A stretch of 64,000 bases of DNA from Actinomycetota bacterium (lineage in GTDB: Bacteria > Actinomycetota > Thermoleophilia > RBG-16-64-13), in NCBI GenBank assembly GCA_018830645.1, contig JAHJSA010000088.1, positions 124,001-188,000 on the forward strand, read 5' to 3'. Position 1 is the first letter of the stretch, and every line of letters starts with the position of its first letter. The translations under genes were made by a program, and so were the position numbers. The notes under the pieces are model-generated. The model worked only from the letters and a program-made list of their open reading frames with translations, made no database searches and was not told where the DNA came from. Shown piece after piece: positions 43,950 through 53,712 of the stretch.

Positions 43950-46645
43950 GAGGGCAACTCCTCCCCTAGACGCTCACGATACTGCCGCTCCGCCTCGGCT
44001 AAGAGCTGCTCACTCGCCTGCAGTCGCTCGCGCATCTGCTCGACCACCTCCACCGGCGCATTCACTACGAAGCCCTGATTGTCGAGCTTGGACGTAGCTC
44101 GGTCGATCTCAGTTCGTGCCTTCGCGGCGCGCGCGAGGAGTCGGGCGCGCTCCTTGTCCATGTCGACCAATCCCTCCAACGGCAACAGCACCTTCACACC
44201 CGGAGCCTGGATCGACGTGTAGCGGCCGGGTGGCACCTCCTCGTCGTGGGTCGCGAGGCCGCCCACCTCGCAGCCGCATAATTGGCGAAAGGCCGCCTCG
44301 TGCTCGGTCATCGCCACCGTGCGCGCGGGTTCCGCAGCCACCACCCACACACGACCCGCCAAAGAACGAGGTAGCTCGAGTTCCTCTCGGGTTGACCGGA
44401 TGCCGTTCACCGCGTCCATGAACGCGTCCATGGCCTGTTCGGCGACCGGATCGTCCCACGCGGGATCGGCGTCTGGGAAGTTCGCCTCCAAGATGTCGGA
44501 GCCGGGGGCTCCGTCTTCCGCGGCGCTCACGGGCGACCCTGCCACGCCACCGGCCCGCGGCAGGTTCCGATACAGCTCCGCGGTGACGAAAGGCATCATA
44601 GGATGCAGTAGACGCAGCGTGTTATCGAGGAGCGCGAGGAGATTGCAGCTGACGTTGAGGCGCTCGGTTTCGTCCTCTCCGTAGAGCCGCGATTTGGCCA
44701 CCTCGAGATACCAGTCGCACACCTCGTTCCAGACGAAGCGATACCCCACCCGCGCGGCCTCGGCGAGATCGTACGACTCGTAGAGGCCGGCCAACTCACG
44801 GGTCACGGCTCCGAGTCGGCTGAAGATCCACCGATCTGCCGACGTGCGCGGCTCCGCGACCGGAGTCGCGTCGGGATGAACACCGGACAGGATGAGCCGT
44901 GAGGCGTTCCAGAGCTTGTTCGCGAAGTTGCGCCCCATCTCGATGCGCTCCGCGCTGAAGCGCACGTCCTGCACGGAACTCATGTAGAGCAGGCCGAAGC
45001 GGGTGGCGTCGGCGCCGTACTCCGCGATCAACTCGAGAGGGTCGATGCCCGTACCAAGGCTCTTGCTCATGCGCCGACCGTCGGAAGCGAGGATCGTGGG
45101 GTGCACGATCACCGAACGGAAGGGGATGTCGTGCGCGTACTCGATCCCCATCATGATCATGCGGGCGACCCAGAGGTAGAGGATATCGCGGGCCGTCGAC
45201 AGCACCGACGTCGGATAGTACGCGGCGAGTTCGGGAGTCTCCTCCGGCCAGCCAAGGGTCGCGAAGGGCCACATAGCCGAGCTGAACCACGTGTCGAGCA
45301 CGTCTTCGTCCTGCCGCACGCTCCCGCCGCACTCAGGGCAGGCCGACGGAGGCTCCATGCTCACGGTCACGTTCTCGCACTCGTCGCAATACCACACCGG
45401 GAGCCGATGGCCCCACCACAGCTGCCGGCTCAGACACCATGGGCGGATACCGCGCATCCACTCGACATACACCTCGGCCCAACGATCGGGCGAGAAAGAC
45501 ACGCGCCCGTCTTCGACGCATTCGATCGCGGGCGCGGCCAATCGCTGCATGTTCATGAACCACTGGAGCGACAGGAGCGGCTGGATCACGGTGCCGCAGC
45601 GATAGCAGGTGCCCACGGAGTGGCGATAGTCCTCCTCCCGCTCGGAGAGCCCGAGGTCGCGCAGGCGCTGGACCATGTCCTCTCGCGCCTCCTCGGCGTC
45701 GCGGCCCGCGAACTCACCGGCCTCGGCGTTCAGGCGGCCGTCGAGATCGATGGCCGACACGGTCGGCAGCCCATGACGTTGCCCGATCTCCCAGTCGTTC
45801 GGATCGTGACCGGGGGTGATCTTGAGGGCGCCGGTGCCGAACTCAGGATCGACATGGTCGTCGGCGATGATGGGCACTTCTCTGCCCACCAGCGGGACCA
45901 CGGCGGTCATGCCGACGAACCCGCCGTAGCGCGGGTCTTTGGGATGCACCGCCACCGCCGTGTCGGCGACGATAGTCTCCGGGCGGGTGGTGGCGACGGT
46001 GAGGTGGTCGCTGGTGCCCACCACCGAGTAGCGCACGTAGTAGAGCTTGTCGGTGCGCTCGACGTGCTCCACTTCCAGGTCTGATATGGCCGAGCCACAG
46101 CGCACGCACCAGTTGACCAGGTAGAGGTCGCGGTAGATGTCGCCCTTATCGTAGAGATCGACGAATATCCGCAGGACGGCGGCGTGGTACGCCTCGTCCA
46201 TGGTGAATCGCTCCCGCTCGTAGTCGCAGGCGCAGCCCAAGCGCTTCAGCTGGTGGATGATCGTGAAGCCGAACTCCTCCCGCCACTCCCACACCCGGCG
46301 CGCGAACTCCTCGCGACCGAGGTCTTCCTTGCGCAGCCCCTCTTCCGCGAGGCGGGCCTCGACCTTGTTCTGGGTGGCGATACCCGCGTGGTCGGTGCCG
46401 ACCAGCCACAGGGTCTCGTGCCCGCGTAGCCGGTGATACCGCACCAGCACGTCCTGGATGGTTCCGTTGAGGGCGTGTCCCATGTGAAGAGACCCGGTGA
46501 CGTTCGGCGGCGGGATGACGATCGAATAGGCGGGCTTGTCGGGAGTCGCCGAAGCATGGAACGCTCCACTCTCCAGCCAGCCGCTCATCAGCCGCTCCTC
46601 CACCTCATGGGGGGAGTAGCGCGCGGACATCGTCACATCTGCCAC
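43946..46645 (-). CDS. valS: Valine--tRNA ligase
   Basis: Class I aminoacyl-tRNA synthetase. 899 aa. HIGH motif as PPPNVTGSLHMGHALN near residue 48; the editing domain has TTRPETIVADTAVAVHPKD; the KMSKS motif is RRMSKSLGTG. A C-terminal coiled-coil arm ends the protein (MDKERARLLARAAKARTEI...). It starts at GTG 46645, 5 nt after GGAGGAG, overlapping the lon end by 13 bp. No T-box leader is present, since it follows lon directly. Confidence 0.97.
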   Translation of the reverse strand: MADVTMSARYSPHEVEERLMSGWLESGAFHASATPDKPAYSIVIPPPNVTGSLHMGHALNGTIQDVLVRYHRLRGHETLWLVGTDHAGIATQNKVEARLAEEGLRKEDLGREEFARRVWEWREEFGFTIIHQLKRLGCACDYERERFTMDEAYHAAVLRIFVDLYDKGDIYRDLYLVNWCVRCGSAISDLEVEHVERTDKLYYVRYSVVGTSDHLTVATTRPETIVADTAVAVHPKDPRYGGFVGMTAVVPLVGREVPIIADDHVDPEFGTGALKITPGHDPNDWEIGQRHGLPTVSAIDLDGRLNAEAGEFAGRDAEEAREDMVQRLRDLGLSEREEDYRHSVGTCYRCGTVIQPLLSLQWFMNMQRLAAPAIECVEDGRVSFSPDRWAEVYVEWMRGIRPWCLSRQLWWGHRLPVWYCDECENVTVSMEPPSACPECGGSVRQDEDVLDTWFSSAMWPFATLGWPEETPELAAYYPTSVLSTARDILYLWVARMIMMGIEYAHDIPFRSVIVHPTILASDGRRMSKSLGTGIDPLELIAEYGADATRFGLLYMSSVQDVRFSAERIEMGRNFANKLWNASRLILSGVHPDATPVAEPRTSADRWIFSRLGAVTRELAGLYESYDLAEAARVGYRFVWNEVCDWYLEVAKSRLYGEDETERLNVSCNLLALLDNTLRLLHPMMPFVTAELYRNLPRAGGVAGSPVSAAEDGAPGSDILEANFPDADPAWDDPVAEQAMDAFMDAVNGIRSTREELELPRSLAGRVWVVAAEPARTVAMTEHEAAFRQLCGCEVGGLATHDEEVPPGRYTSIQAPGVKVLLPLEGLVDMDKERARLLARAAKARTEIDRATSKLDNQGFVVNAPVEVVEQMRERLQASEQLLAEAERQYRERLGEELPS

Positions 46646-49191
46646 CGGTTCTCCTCCGCGAATACGTGCGCAACAACATCCTTGAACTCAGCCACGTACA
46701 CGATCTCGAGCCCGCGCGTGAGTTCCGCGGGCACCTCCTTGATCTGGGGGCGCACGTCGGCGGGCAGGACGACCTTCTGCACGCCCTCACGCAGTGCGGC
46801 CAACAGCTTCTCTTTGAGCCCGCCCACGGCCAGCACCTGGCCGGTGAGGGTGATCTCACCGGAGAGCGCCACCTTCGGAGCCAAGGGGATCAGGGTAAGC
46901 GCCGAGAGTAGGGAAGCTGCGACGGCGATACCCGCGGACGGCCCCTCCTTGGGCACTCCGCCTTCGGGCAGGTGCATCCGTACCTCGAGCGCGGCGAGGA
47001 GTTCGTGGTCGGTGGGGGCGGGCGGCTCGCACGCAGGCGGCAGATCGTCGCCGATCTCCACCTCGAGCGGCGCGACCCCCTCTTCCAGCAGCACCCCCAT
47101 GTCCGTTCCGACGGCCTCGATCATGAGCCCCGGCTCGCCGCCGTCGGCGGCGGCGGCGAGGTTCTCACCGGGGCTGTAGTGCTCCAAGAGGTAGGCTCTA
47201 CCCTCCGACGCCCGCCAGAGCGACGCGAGGTCCTCGTCGCGGGCGAGCGAGGTCTTGAGATAGCCCCATGCGGCAGTCACGCTCTCCTGCATCACCTCCC
47301 CCAGCTGGCCGGTGAGATGAAAATCGCCCTTCCCCGGCCCGACCACGGTCTCGATGCGCAGGATGTCGCCGCCGGCACCCGTGTAGGCCAGCCCGATGCT
47401 CACCCCGACCTTCGGCTCTCTCTCGACGCGGGCCCGCAGGAATGGCGGGGCACCCAGGTGGCGTTCTGTTTCCCGCGGGCCGAGGCGGCCCGGCACGGGC
47501 TTGCCTTCGACGCGGGAGCGGGCCAGCTTCCGATAGACCTTGCCGATGAGTCGCGCCAGCTCACGCACCCCCGCTTCGCGGGTGTATGAGCCTATCAAAG
47601 CCCGGAGCGCCGGCCGGGAGAAGACGTCACCCAAGTCGGCCAGCCCGTTCTCCTCAGCCAGGCGTGGCACCAGATGGCGCCGAGCTATCTCCTCTTTCTC
47701 ACGTTCAGTGTATCCGGGGAGCCTGATCATCTCGAGACGGTCGTGCAGGGTCTCGGGGATGTCTTCCTCGTAGTTGGCCGTAGCCACGAACAGTACCTTG
47801 GAGAGGTCGTACTCCAGCTCCAGGTAGGTGTCACGGAAGGTGTGGTTCTGCACGGGGTCTAGTACCTCGTTGAGAGCCGCCGCCGGATCTCCCCGCCAAT
47901 CGGACTCCAGCTTGTCGAGTTCGTCGAGCAACACGACGGGATCATCGACCGACGCACGTTTGAGCGCATCCACGATACGACCCGGCATGGCCCCGACGTA
48001 GGTCTTGCGGTGCCCCCGGATCTCGGCTTCATCGCGCACCCCGCCCAGACTGATGCGTTGCAGCGGGCGACCCAGGCCCTTCGCGATGGCCATGGCGACC
48101 GAGGTCTTCCCTACTCCGGGCGGCCCGATGAGGCACAGTGTGGTATTAGGAGGTGTGCCGCCCCGCAGGCGGGCTACCGCCAAGTACTCGATGATGCGGT
48201 CCTTGACGTCCTTCAGCCCGTAGTGCGTCTCGTCGAGCACGCGGGCCACCTTCTCCACGTCGGGCAGGTCGGCACCGGAGAGCTTCCCCCAGGGGAGTCC
48301 GAGCACGTGGTCGAGGTAGGTCTTCGCCACCGCCACTTCGGCGGAGAACGGCGGCAGCTCCCCCAAGCGGCGGATCTCCTTGTTGATCGCGGCCAAGGCC
48401 GCTTCCGGAAGGTGCTTGTCCTGCAACAGCTTGGTGTACTCGCCGCCTTCGGCACCCTCGTCGTCCTCGTCGCCCAGTTCCTCGCGCAGTACGCGCATCC
48501 GCTCTCGCAGGAACACTTTGCGCTGGTGGCGCTCGAGGTTCTCGTGCACCTGGTCGGCGATCTCGTTCTCGATCGCCATGAACTCGCTCTCCTGGATCAA
48601 GATCTCCAGTAGACGGAGCAGCCGCTCTTCGGCATCGTCACCCTCGAGCAGAGATTGCTTGCGATCGGGGGCGATGTCGAGATGCGAGGCCACGAGATTG
48701 GCCACATCCTCAGGGTCCGTGACGTCGTCGAGCGCAGTCTCGGCTTCTTCCGGGAGTTGGGGCGATTGCGCCACGTACACCGAGAACTCGCGGGCCACGG
48801 AATCGACGAGCGCCCGCGTCCGCGACCAATCCCGAGCCGGTTTGGTGCGCAGGTCGCGCACCTTCACCGTGAAGAGAGGCGTTTCGGAGACGAAGGACTC
48901 GATCTCCACCCTGTGCAACCCCTCGATCACGGCCTTGATCGTGCCGTCGATGAGGCGATGGAGTTGAACGACCTTGCAGAGCGTGCCCACCGTGAAGATG
49001 TCGGAGGGTCCGGGGTCCTCGATCGCGCCCACCTTCTGCGCGGAGATCACGAGCACACCGTCGGCGGAGTGCGCGCGCTCCAGCGCCCGGGCGCCGTGTT
49101 CGCGTACCTCGAAGATCGGAGTCAACATCCGGGGGAAGACGATAAGGTCCCGTGTCGCCAGGAGCGGCAGCGTGCGCTGCGGGTCGGTCAA
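46633..49191 (-). CDS. lon: ATP-dependent protease Lon with an insertion in the protease domain
   Basis: 852 aa. The N-terminal substrate-binding domain (1-200) starts TLPLLATRDLIVFPRML. The AAA+ module has Walker A GPPGVGKT (356-363) and Walker B VVLLDELDK. The protease domain has the catalytic dyad Ser752 (PKEGPSAG) and Lys795 (GGLKEKLL), 43 residues apart as in E. coli. Between QESVTAAWGYL (about 635) and MHLPEGGVPKEG (about 740) there are roughly 70 more residues than in E. coli Lon, with an acidic and Pro-rich segment. It starts at TTG 49191 after GGAG. It lies between clpX and valS. Confidence 0.96.
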   Translation of the reverse strand: MTDPQRTLPLLATRDLIVFPRMLTPIFEVREHGARALERAHSADGVLVISAQKVGAIEDPGPSDIFTVGTLCKVVQLHRLIDGTIKAVIEGLHRVEIESFVSETPLFTVKVRDLRTKPARDWSRTRALVDSVAREFSVYVAQSPQLPEEAETALDDVTDPEDVANLVASHLDIAPDRKQSLLEGDDAEERLLRLLEILIQESEFMAIENEIADQVHENLERHQRKVFLRERMRVLREELGDEDDEGAEGGEYTKLLQDKHLPEAALAAINKEIRRLGELPPFSAEVAVAKTYLDHVLGLPWGKLSGADLPDVEKVARVLDETHYGLKDVKDRIIEYLAVARLRGGTPPNTTLCLIGPPGVGKTSVAMAIAKGLGRPLQRISLGGVRDEAEIRGHRKTYVGAMPGRIVDALKRASVDDPVVLLDELDKLESDWRGDPAAALNEVLDPVQNHTFRDTYLELEYDLSKVLFVATANYEEDIPETLHDRLEMIRLPGYTEREKEEIARRHLVPRLAEENGLADLGDVFSRPALRALIGSYTREAGVRELARLIGKVYRKLARSRVEGKPVPGRLGPRETERHLGAPPFLRARVEREPKVGVSIGLAYTGAGGDILRIETVVGPGKGDFHLTGQLGEVMQESVTAAWGYLKTSLARDEDLASLWRASEGRAYLLEHYSPGENLAAAADGGEPGLMIEAVGTDMGVLLEEGVAPLEVEIGDDLPPACEPPAPTDHELLAALEVRMHLPEGGVPKEGPSAGIAVAASLLSALTLIPLAPKVALSGEITLTGQVLAVGGLKEKLLAALREGVQKVVLPADVRPQIKEVPAELTRGLEIVYVAEFKDVVAHVFAEENRWQM

Positions 49192-49203
49192 TTCAGGCTC
49201 CAG

Positions 49204-50475
<1,272 letters not shown>

Positions 50476-50486
50476 TGGCCTACTCC

Positions 50487-51071
50487 CTACCTGTGTTCGA
50501 TGATCTTGTCGACGATCCCATATGCAAGTGCGTCCTCTGAGTTCATGAAGTAGTCACGCTCCGTGTCTTTCTCCACCTTCTCCAGATCCTGCCCGCTGTG
50601 CTTAGCAAGGATCTCGTCGAGCCTCCGCCGCAGGGCCAACGCCTCTCGGGCGTGGATCTCGATATCCGTGGCCGGACCCTGGAATCCGCCGGACACCTGG
50701 TGTATCAACACCTTGGAGTTCGGCAACACGTACCGCTTTCCCTTCGCCCCGCCGGCGAGCAGCAATGCTCCCATCGACATCGCGACGCCGATGCAGATGG
50801 TGGAGATGTCCGGCTTGACGAACTGCATGGTGTCGTAGATGGCGAGGCCGGCGTAGACGCTACCGCCCGGGCTGTTGATGTACAGAGCGATGTCTTTGTC
50901 CGGGTCTTCGGACTCGAGATGCAGTAGTTGCGCAACGATCAGATTGGCTACCTGGTCGTTGACGGGTGTGCCGAGAAAGACGATGCGCTCGTTGAGGAGT
51001 CGCGAGTAGATGTCGAACGCGCGCTCTCCGCGGCTGGTCTGCTCGACGACCATGGGGATCAATGGGCTCAC
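50487..51071 (-). CDS. clpP: ATP-dependent Clp protease proteolytic subunit
   Basis: 194 aa serine protease that forms the double-heptamer chamber. It starts [25 protein letters not shown]. The catalytic serine lies in [11 protein letters not shown], the histidine in [11 protein letters not shown], and the aspartate in [13 protein letters not shown] 51071 is used, with AAAGGA upstream; this gives the N-terminus found in other ClpPs. It lies 39 bp after tig. Only one clpP is in the window, though Actinobacteria often have a second. Confidence 0.98.
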   Translation of the reverse strand: MSPLIPMVVEQTSRGERAFDIYSRLLNERIVFLGTPVNDQVANLIVAQLLHLESEDPDKDIALYINSPGGSVYAGLAIYDTMQFVKPDISTICIGVAMSMGALLLAGGAKGKRYVLPNSKVLIHQVSGGFQGPATDIEIHAREALALRRRLDEILAKHSGQDLEKVEKDTERDYFMNSEDALAYGIVDKIIEHR

Positions 51072-51110
51072 CCTGCCATCCTTTCGCTCGGGTAGACGGG
51101 GCCTACGAGG

Positions 51111-52493
51111 CTATTCACCCGCCGGAGACTCTTCCGGGCCGCCCTCTTCTATGGGCTCCTCATCGGGCTCCCCGGGCGAGGCGACCTCGGCCTCTGACGG
51201 CGCCACGGGCACCGCGTTCTCTACCAGGAATTCCGCCGCGTTCTCGCGCAGGATCTGCTCGCGAATCTCCTTGATTCTACCAGACTCTTCGAGGCGCGAC
51301 CGCAGTTCGGCAGGGTTGACCTTGCCTGCGACAGCTAGCTTGCCCAGCCTCTCTTCCAGCTGTTCCTCGGAGACTTCCATCCCCTCCGCCGCCGCAACGC
51401 CGTCGAGAGCCAAGGTCGTGCGTACCGCCGACTCGGCCTCAGGCAGCATCTGCTTGACGAGGTCTTCCGGTTCGTTACCGGTGGCCTGGAGGTACTTCCT
51501 GATGTCTCCGCCCTGCATAGAAAGCGAGCGGGCGAAGTCTTCCACCATCTCCCGCGCCTGGCTCTCGATGACAGCGGGAGGAAGGTCTACCACGATGCCG
51601 GCAGCCACCTTCTGCACCACGGCGGCCCGGAACGCCCGCCCCACAGCCGCGACGCGGCCTGCCTCGAGCTTCTTTCGGATATCGAGGCGCAACTCCAACA
51701 AGGTCTCGAACTCGCTCGCATCCTTGGCGAACTCGTCGTTCAGGACGGGGAGGTTCTTCTCCTTGATCTCCTTCACGGTCACCTGAAACTCCAAGGTGGC
51801 GCCCTGAAGTTCCTCGGCGTGGTAATCCTCAGGGAACTCCACCGGGACGGCGCGCTCCTCCCCCACATCCATGCCGAGGATGCCGGTCTCGAGATCGGGT
51901 AGCAGGTAGCCGGCGCCCACCTCGAACAAGTAATCCTCGAGGTTGGTGTTCTCGATGAACTCACCATCGCGGTACCCTTTGGCGTCGATGGACACGAAGT
52001 CGCCCTCGGCCACCTGGCGGCCTTCCACAGCCTTGAGTTCGCCGAACTGCTCGCGTAGCCGTTCGACGTACTCGTCGACTTCCGCATCGGCAACGACCGG
52101 CTCCTCGCGTGGCGCCTCGACCCCCTTGTACTCGCCCAACTCGGCGATAGGCATCACGGTGATCAGAGCGGTGAACGTGAACGGGTGGCCGCGCACAGGG
52201 GGTTCCTCGAAATCCACCTCCGGACGATCCACGGGATCGATCTGTGCCTGCGTCAACCCAATCGCGTACCACGGCGACAGATGATCATCGAGCATCTGAT
52301 GGACGATGGCCTCCATGCCGAAACGCTGCACCACGAGGTGCGAGGGAACCTTCCCCTTGCGGAACCCGGGCACACGGACCTCACTGCCCAGCTGCTTGAT
52401 CGTGACGTCGATCCCGCGATCGACGGCCTCGGCCGGGACCTCGATCTCGAGCCGAATGCTGTTTCCTTCCCTCTCACCGACAGTGGTCTTCAA
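51111..52493 (-). CDS. tig: Trigger factor (ribosome-associated chaperone and prolyl isomerase)
   Basis: 460 aa. The ribosome-binding N-domain has the signature VPGFRKGKVPSHLV near residue 40. The FKBP-type isomerase domain runs about 150-235 (GDFVSIDAKGY, GMDVGEERAVPVEFPEDYHAEELQG). The helical C-domain follows, ending in an acidic Pro/Glu-rich tail (about 30 residues). TTG 52493 follows AAAGGA by 5 nt. It heads the tig-clpP-clpX-lon block, downstream of five tRNA genes. Confidence 0.96.
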   Translation of the reverse strand: MKTTVGEREGNSIRLEIEVPAEAVDRGIDVTIKQLGSEVRVPGFRKGKVPSHLVVQRFGMEAIVHQMLDDHLSPWYAIGLTQAQIDPVDRPEVDFEEPPVRGHPFTFTALITVMPIAELGEYKGVEAPREEPVVADAEVDEYVERLREQFGELKAVEGRQVAEGDFVSIDAKGYRDGEFIENTNLEDYLFEVGAGYLLPDLETGILGMDVGEERAVPVEFPEDYHAEELQGATLEFQVTVKEIKEKNLPVLNDEFAKDASEFETLLELRLDIRKKLEAGRVAAVGRAFRAAVVQKVAAGIVVDLPPAVIESQAREMVEDFARSLSMQGGDIRKYLQATGNEPEDLVKQMLPEAESAVRTTLALDGVAAAEGMEVSEEQLEERLGKLAVAGKVNPAELRSRLEESGRIKEIREQILRENAAEFLVENAVPVAPSEAEVASPGEPDEEPIEEGGPEESPAGE

Positions 52494-52554
52494 CTCGGTC
52501 CTTTCTACGATCGATGGGCCGGCGGTCTCGAGCCGCCCTCAGGCTGGGGGTAGG

Positions 52555-52634
52555 TGCGGGTGAGAGGACTCGAACCTCCACGTCAAAGACACATGATCCT
52601 AAATCATGCGCGTCTGCCATTCCGCCACACCCGC
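52555..52634 (-). tRNA. tRNA-Leu (anticodon UAG)
   Basis: Minus-strand cloverleaf: 7-bp acceptor GCGGGTG/CACCCGC, anticodon stem CATGA/TCATG with loop TTTAGGA (anticodon TAG), a long variable arm, T-loop GGTTCGAGTCC, discriminator A. The 3' CCA is not encoded. Last of five tRNA genes and nearest to tig. Confidence 0.95.
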
Positions 52635-52763
52635 ACAGCGCGGAGCGCTCCCGCACTCCGACGGTCGAACCACACGCGACCCCTGCCGGAGTCGCAACAA
52701 CGCGCGACCCTCCACCGCATTCGCCGGCCGAGCCGACGGCGTGAAGGGTCACCGGTCTCAAAG

Positions 52764-52837
52764 GGTGAACGACGGGATTTGAACCCGCGACCGCTGGAGC
52801 CACAATCCAGTGCTCTACCGACTGAGCTACGTTCACC
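52764..52837 (-). tRNA. tRNA-His (anticodon GUG)
   Basis: Acceptor GTGAACG/CGTTCAC with an extra G at position -1 and discriminator C, both hallmarks of tRNA-His. Anticodon stem CTGGA/TCCAG with loop TTGTGGC, T-loop GGGTTCAAATCCC. No encoded CCA. Confidence 0.96.
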
Positions 52838-52885
52838 ATGTGTCACCCGACGCTCTTCCGGCCCGCGGTGACTCTCCGCCTCAGG

Positions 52886-52959
52886 CGCGCCTGGGAGGAT
52901 TCGAACCCCCGGCCCACGGATTAGAAGTCCGTTGCTCTATCCACCTGAGCTACAGGCGC
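52886..52959 (-). tRNA. tRNA-Arg (anticodon UCU)
   Basis: Acceptor GCGCCTG/CAGGCGC, D-arm TAGCTCAGGTGGATAGAGC, anticodon stem ACGGA/TCCGT with loop CTTCTAA (anticodon TCT), T-loop GGGTTCGAATCC, discriminator G. No encoded CCA. Confidence 0.96.
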
Positions 52960-52997
52960 CTATACCACCCCGAGCCGAGGACCGGCGGGGCTCGAGG

Positions 52998-53070
52998 AGC
53001 GGGCGACGGGATTCGAACCCGCGGCCGACGGCTTGGAAGGCCGACGCTCTACCAGCTGAGCTACACCCGC
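52998..53070 (-). tRNA. tRNA-Gly (anticodon UCC)
   Basis: Acceptor GCGGGTG/CGCCCGC with one G-U pair, D-arm TAGCTCAGCTGGTAGAGC, anticodon loop CTTCCAA flanked by CGGC/GCCG, T-loop GGGTTCGAATCCC, discriminator T. No encoded CCA. Confidence 0.94.
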
Positions 53071-53100
53071 CCGCTACGCCTCCCACCCCTCCGCTCGAGG

Positions 53101-53174
53101 TCGGGACGAGAGGATTCGAACCTCCGACCCTCTGCTCCCAAAGCAGATGCGCTACCAGGCTGCGCCACGTCCCG
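53101..53174 (-). tRNA. tRNA-Pro (anticodon UGG)
   Basis: Acceptor CGGGACG/CGTCCCG, anticodon stem TCTGC/GCAGA with loop TTTGGGA (anticodon TGG), T-loop AGGTTCGAATCCT, discriminator A. First gene of the tRNA cluster in transcription order. Confidence 0.96.
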
Positions 53175-53203
53175 ACGCAATGCCCTACAGCATCGGAAGC
53201 GGA

Positions 53204-53209
53204 ATTATA
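53204..53209 (-). promoter_or_regulatory. Perfect -10 box for the tRNA cluster
   Basis: Minus-strand TATAAT about 30 bp upstream of tRNA-Pro(UGG). The -35 position is weak (GTGGAA or TGGAAT, depending on spacing). Confidence 0.6.
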
Positions 53210-53265
53210 GCGTATCCACCGCTCGATTCCACCACGATCGGGGTTCGAGCCGGCCTCTCCGCGGA

Positions 53266-53271
53266 TAGAAT
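53266..53271 (+). promoter_or_regulatory. -10 box upstream of the Lrp-like gene
   Basis: TAGAAT (five of six consensus bases) 45 bp before the start of the plus-strand gene; divergent from the tRNA promoter about 60 bp away. No clear -35. Confidence 0.45.
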
Positions 53272-53316
53272 GGGCCTACGGGTCTACTCGTGCGGCGAAC
53301 CGGAAGGGAGCGAACG

Positions 53317-53550
53317 ATGGTGCGGGCATACGTTCTCGTAAAGATCGAAGCCGGAAGGGCCAAGGAGATACTTGATCACCTACGCGGGTTACCGAGCGTT
53401 AAGGTCGCCGACGCGGTCACCGGGCCGGTCGATCTGATCGTGCAGGTGTCGGCCGAGGACCCACGGGCACTGGCCGAGCTCATCTTCAGATCTATCCAGA
53501 CCACCTCTGGAGTCAAAGAGACCGACACGCGCATCGTGATCGAGGACTGA
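53317..53550 (+). CDS. Stand-alone Lrp/AsnC effector-binding domain protein
   Basis: 77 aa consisting only of the RAM/effector domain of Lrp/AsnC regulators: VRAYVLVKIEAGRAKEILDHL, then KVADAVTGPVDLIVQVSAED and TTSGVKETDTRIVIE. The DNA-binding helix-turn-helix is missing, as in other short homologues that may bind amino acids or modulate full-length partners. ATG 53317 lies 6 nt after GGAAGGGAG; the ORF's upstream nine codons are not supported. It stands alone with its own -10 box. Confidence 0.9.
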   Translation: MVRAYVLVKIEAGRAKEILDHLRGLPSVKVADAVTGPVDLIVQVSAEDPRALAELIFRSIQTTSGVKETDTRIVIED

Positions 53551-53712
53551 GCCCAGGGTTGATACAATCAAAGCACTGACGGTCCGGAGCATCCGGCGGA
53601 CGAGTTCGCTGGGTATGCGCCGTGAGGAGATGATAGTCAGGCGGCGCAGGGTCTGCGCGCCGCCGCTGTCCACCCACAGCCACCATGCCACACCCCCGTC
53701 CGAGGAGGATCA
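53551..53712 (+). other. Leader region of the epimerase gene with hairpin
   Basis: 162 bp without a credible ORF. It holds TACAAT, a possible -10 box, right after the preceding gene, and a hairpin GGCGGCGC/GCGCCGCC with a 9-nt loop at 53640-53664 (no T-run). GAGGAGGA precedes the epimerase GTG. Confidence 0.4.

Noticed and set aside
43946-46645. T-box riboswitch for valS
   Set aside because: valS overlaps the end of lon, leaving no room for a leader.
52494-53316. Frames through the tRNA cluster that translate to protein-like strings
   Set aside because: They coincide with five well-formed tRNA genes and carry no protein motif.
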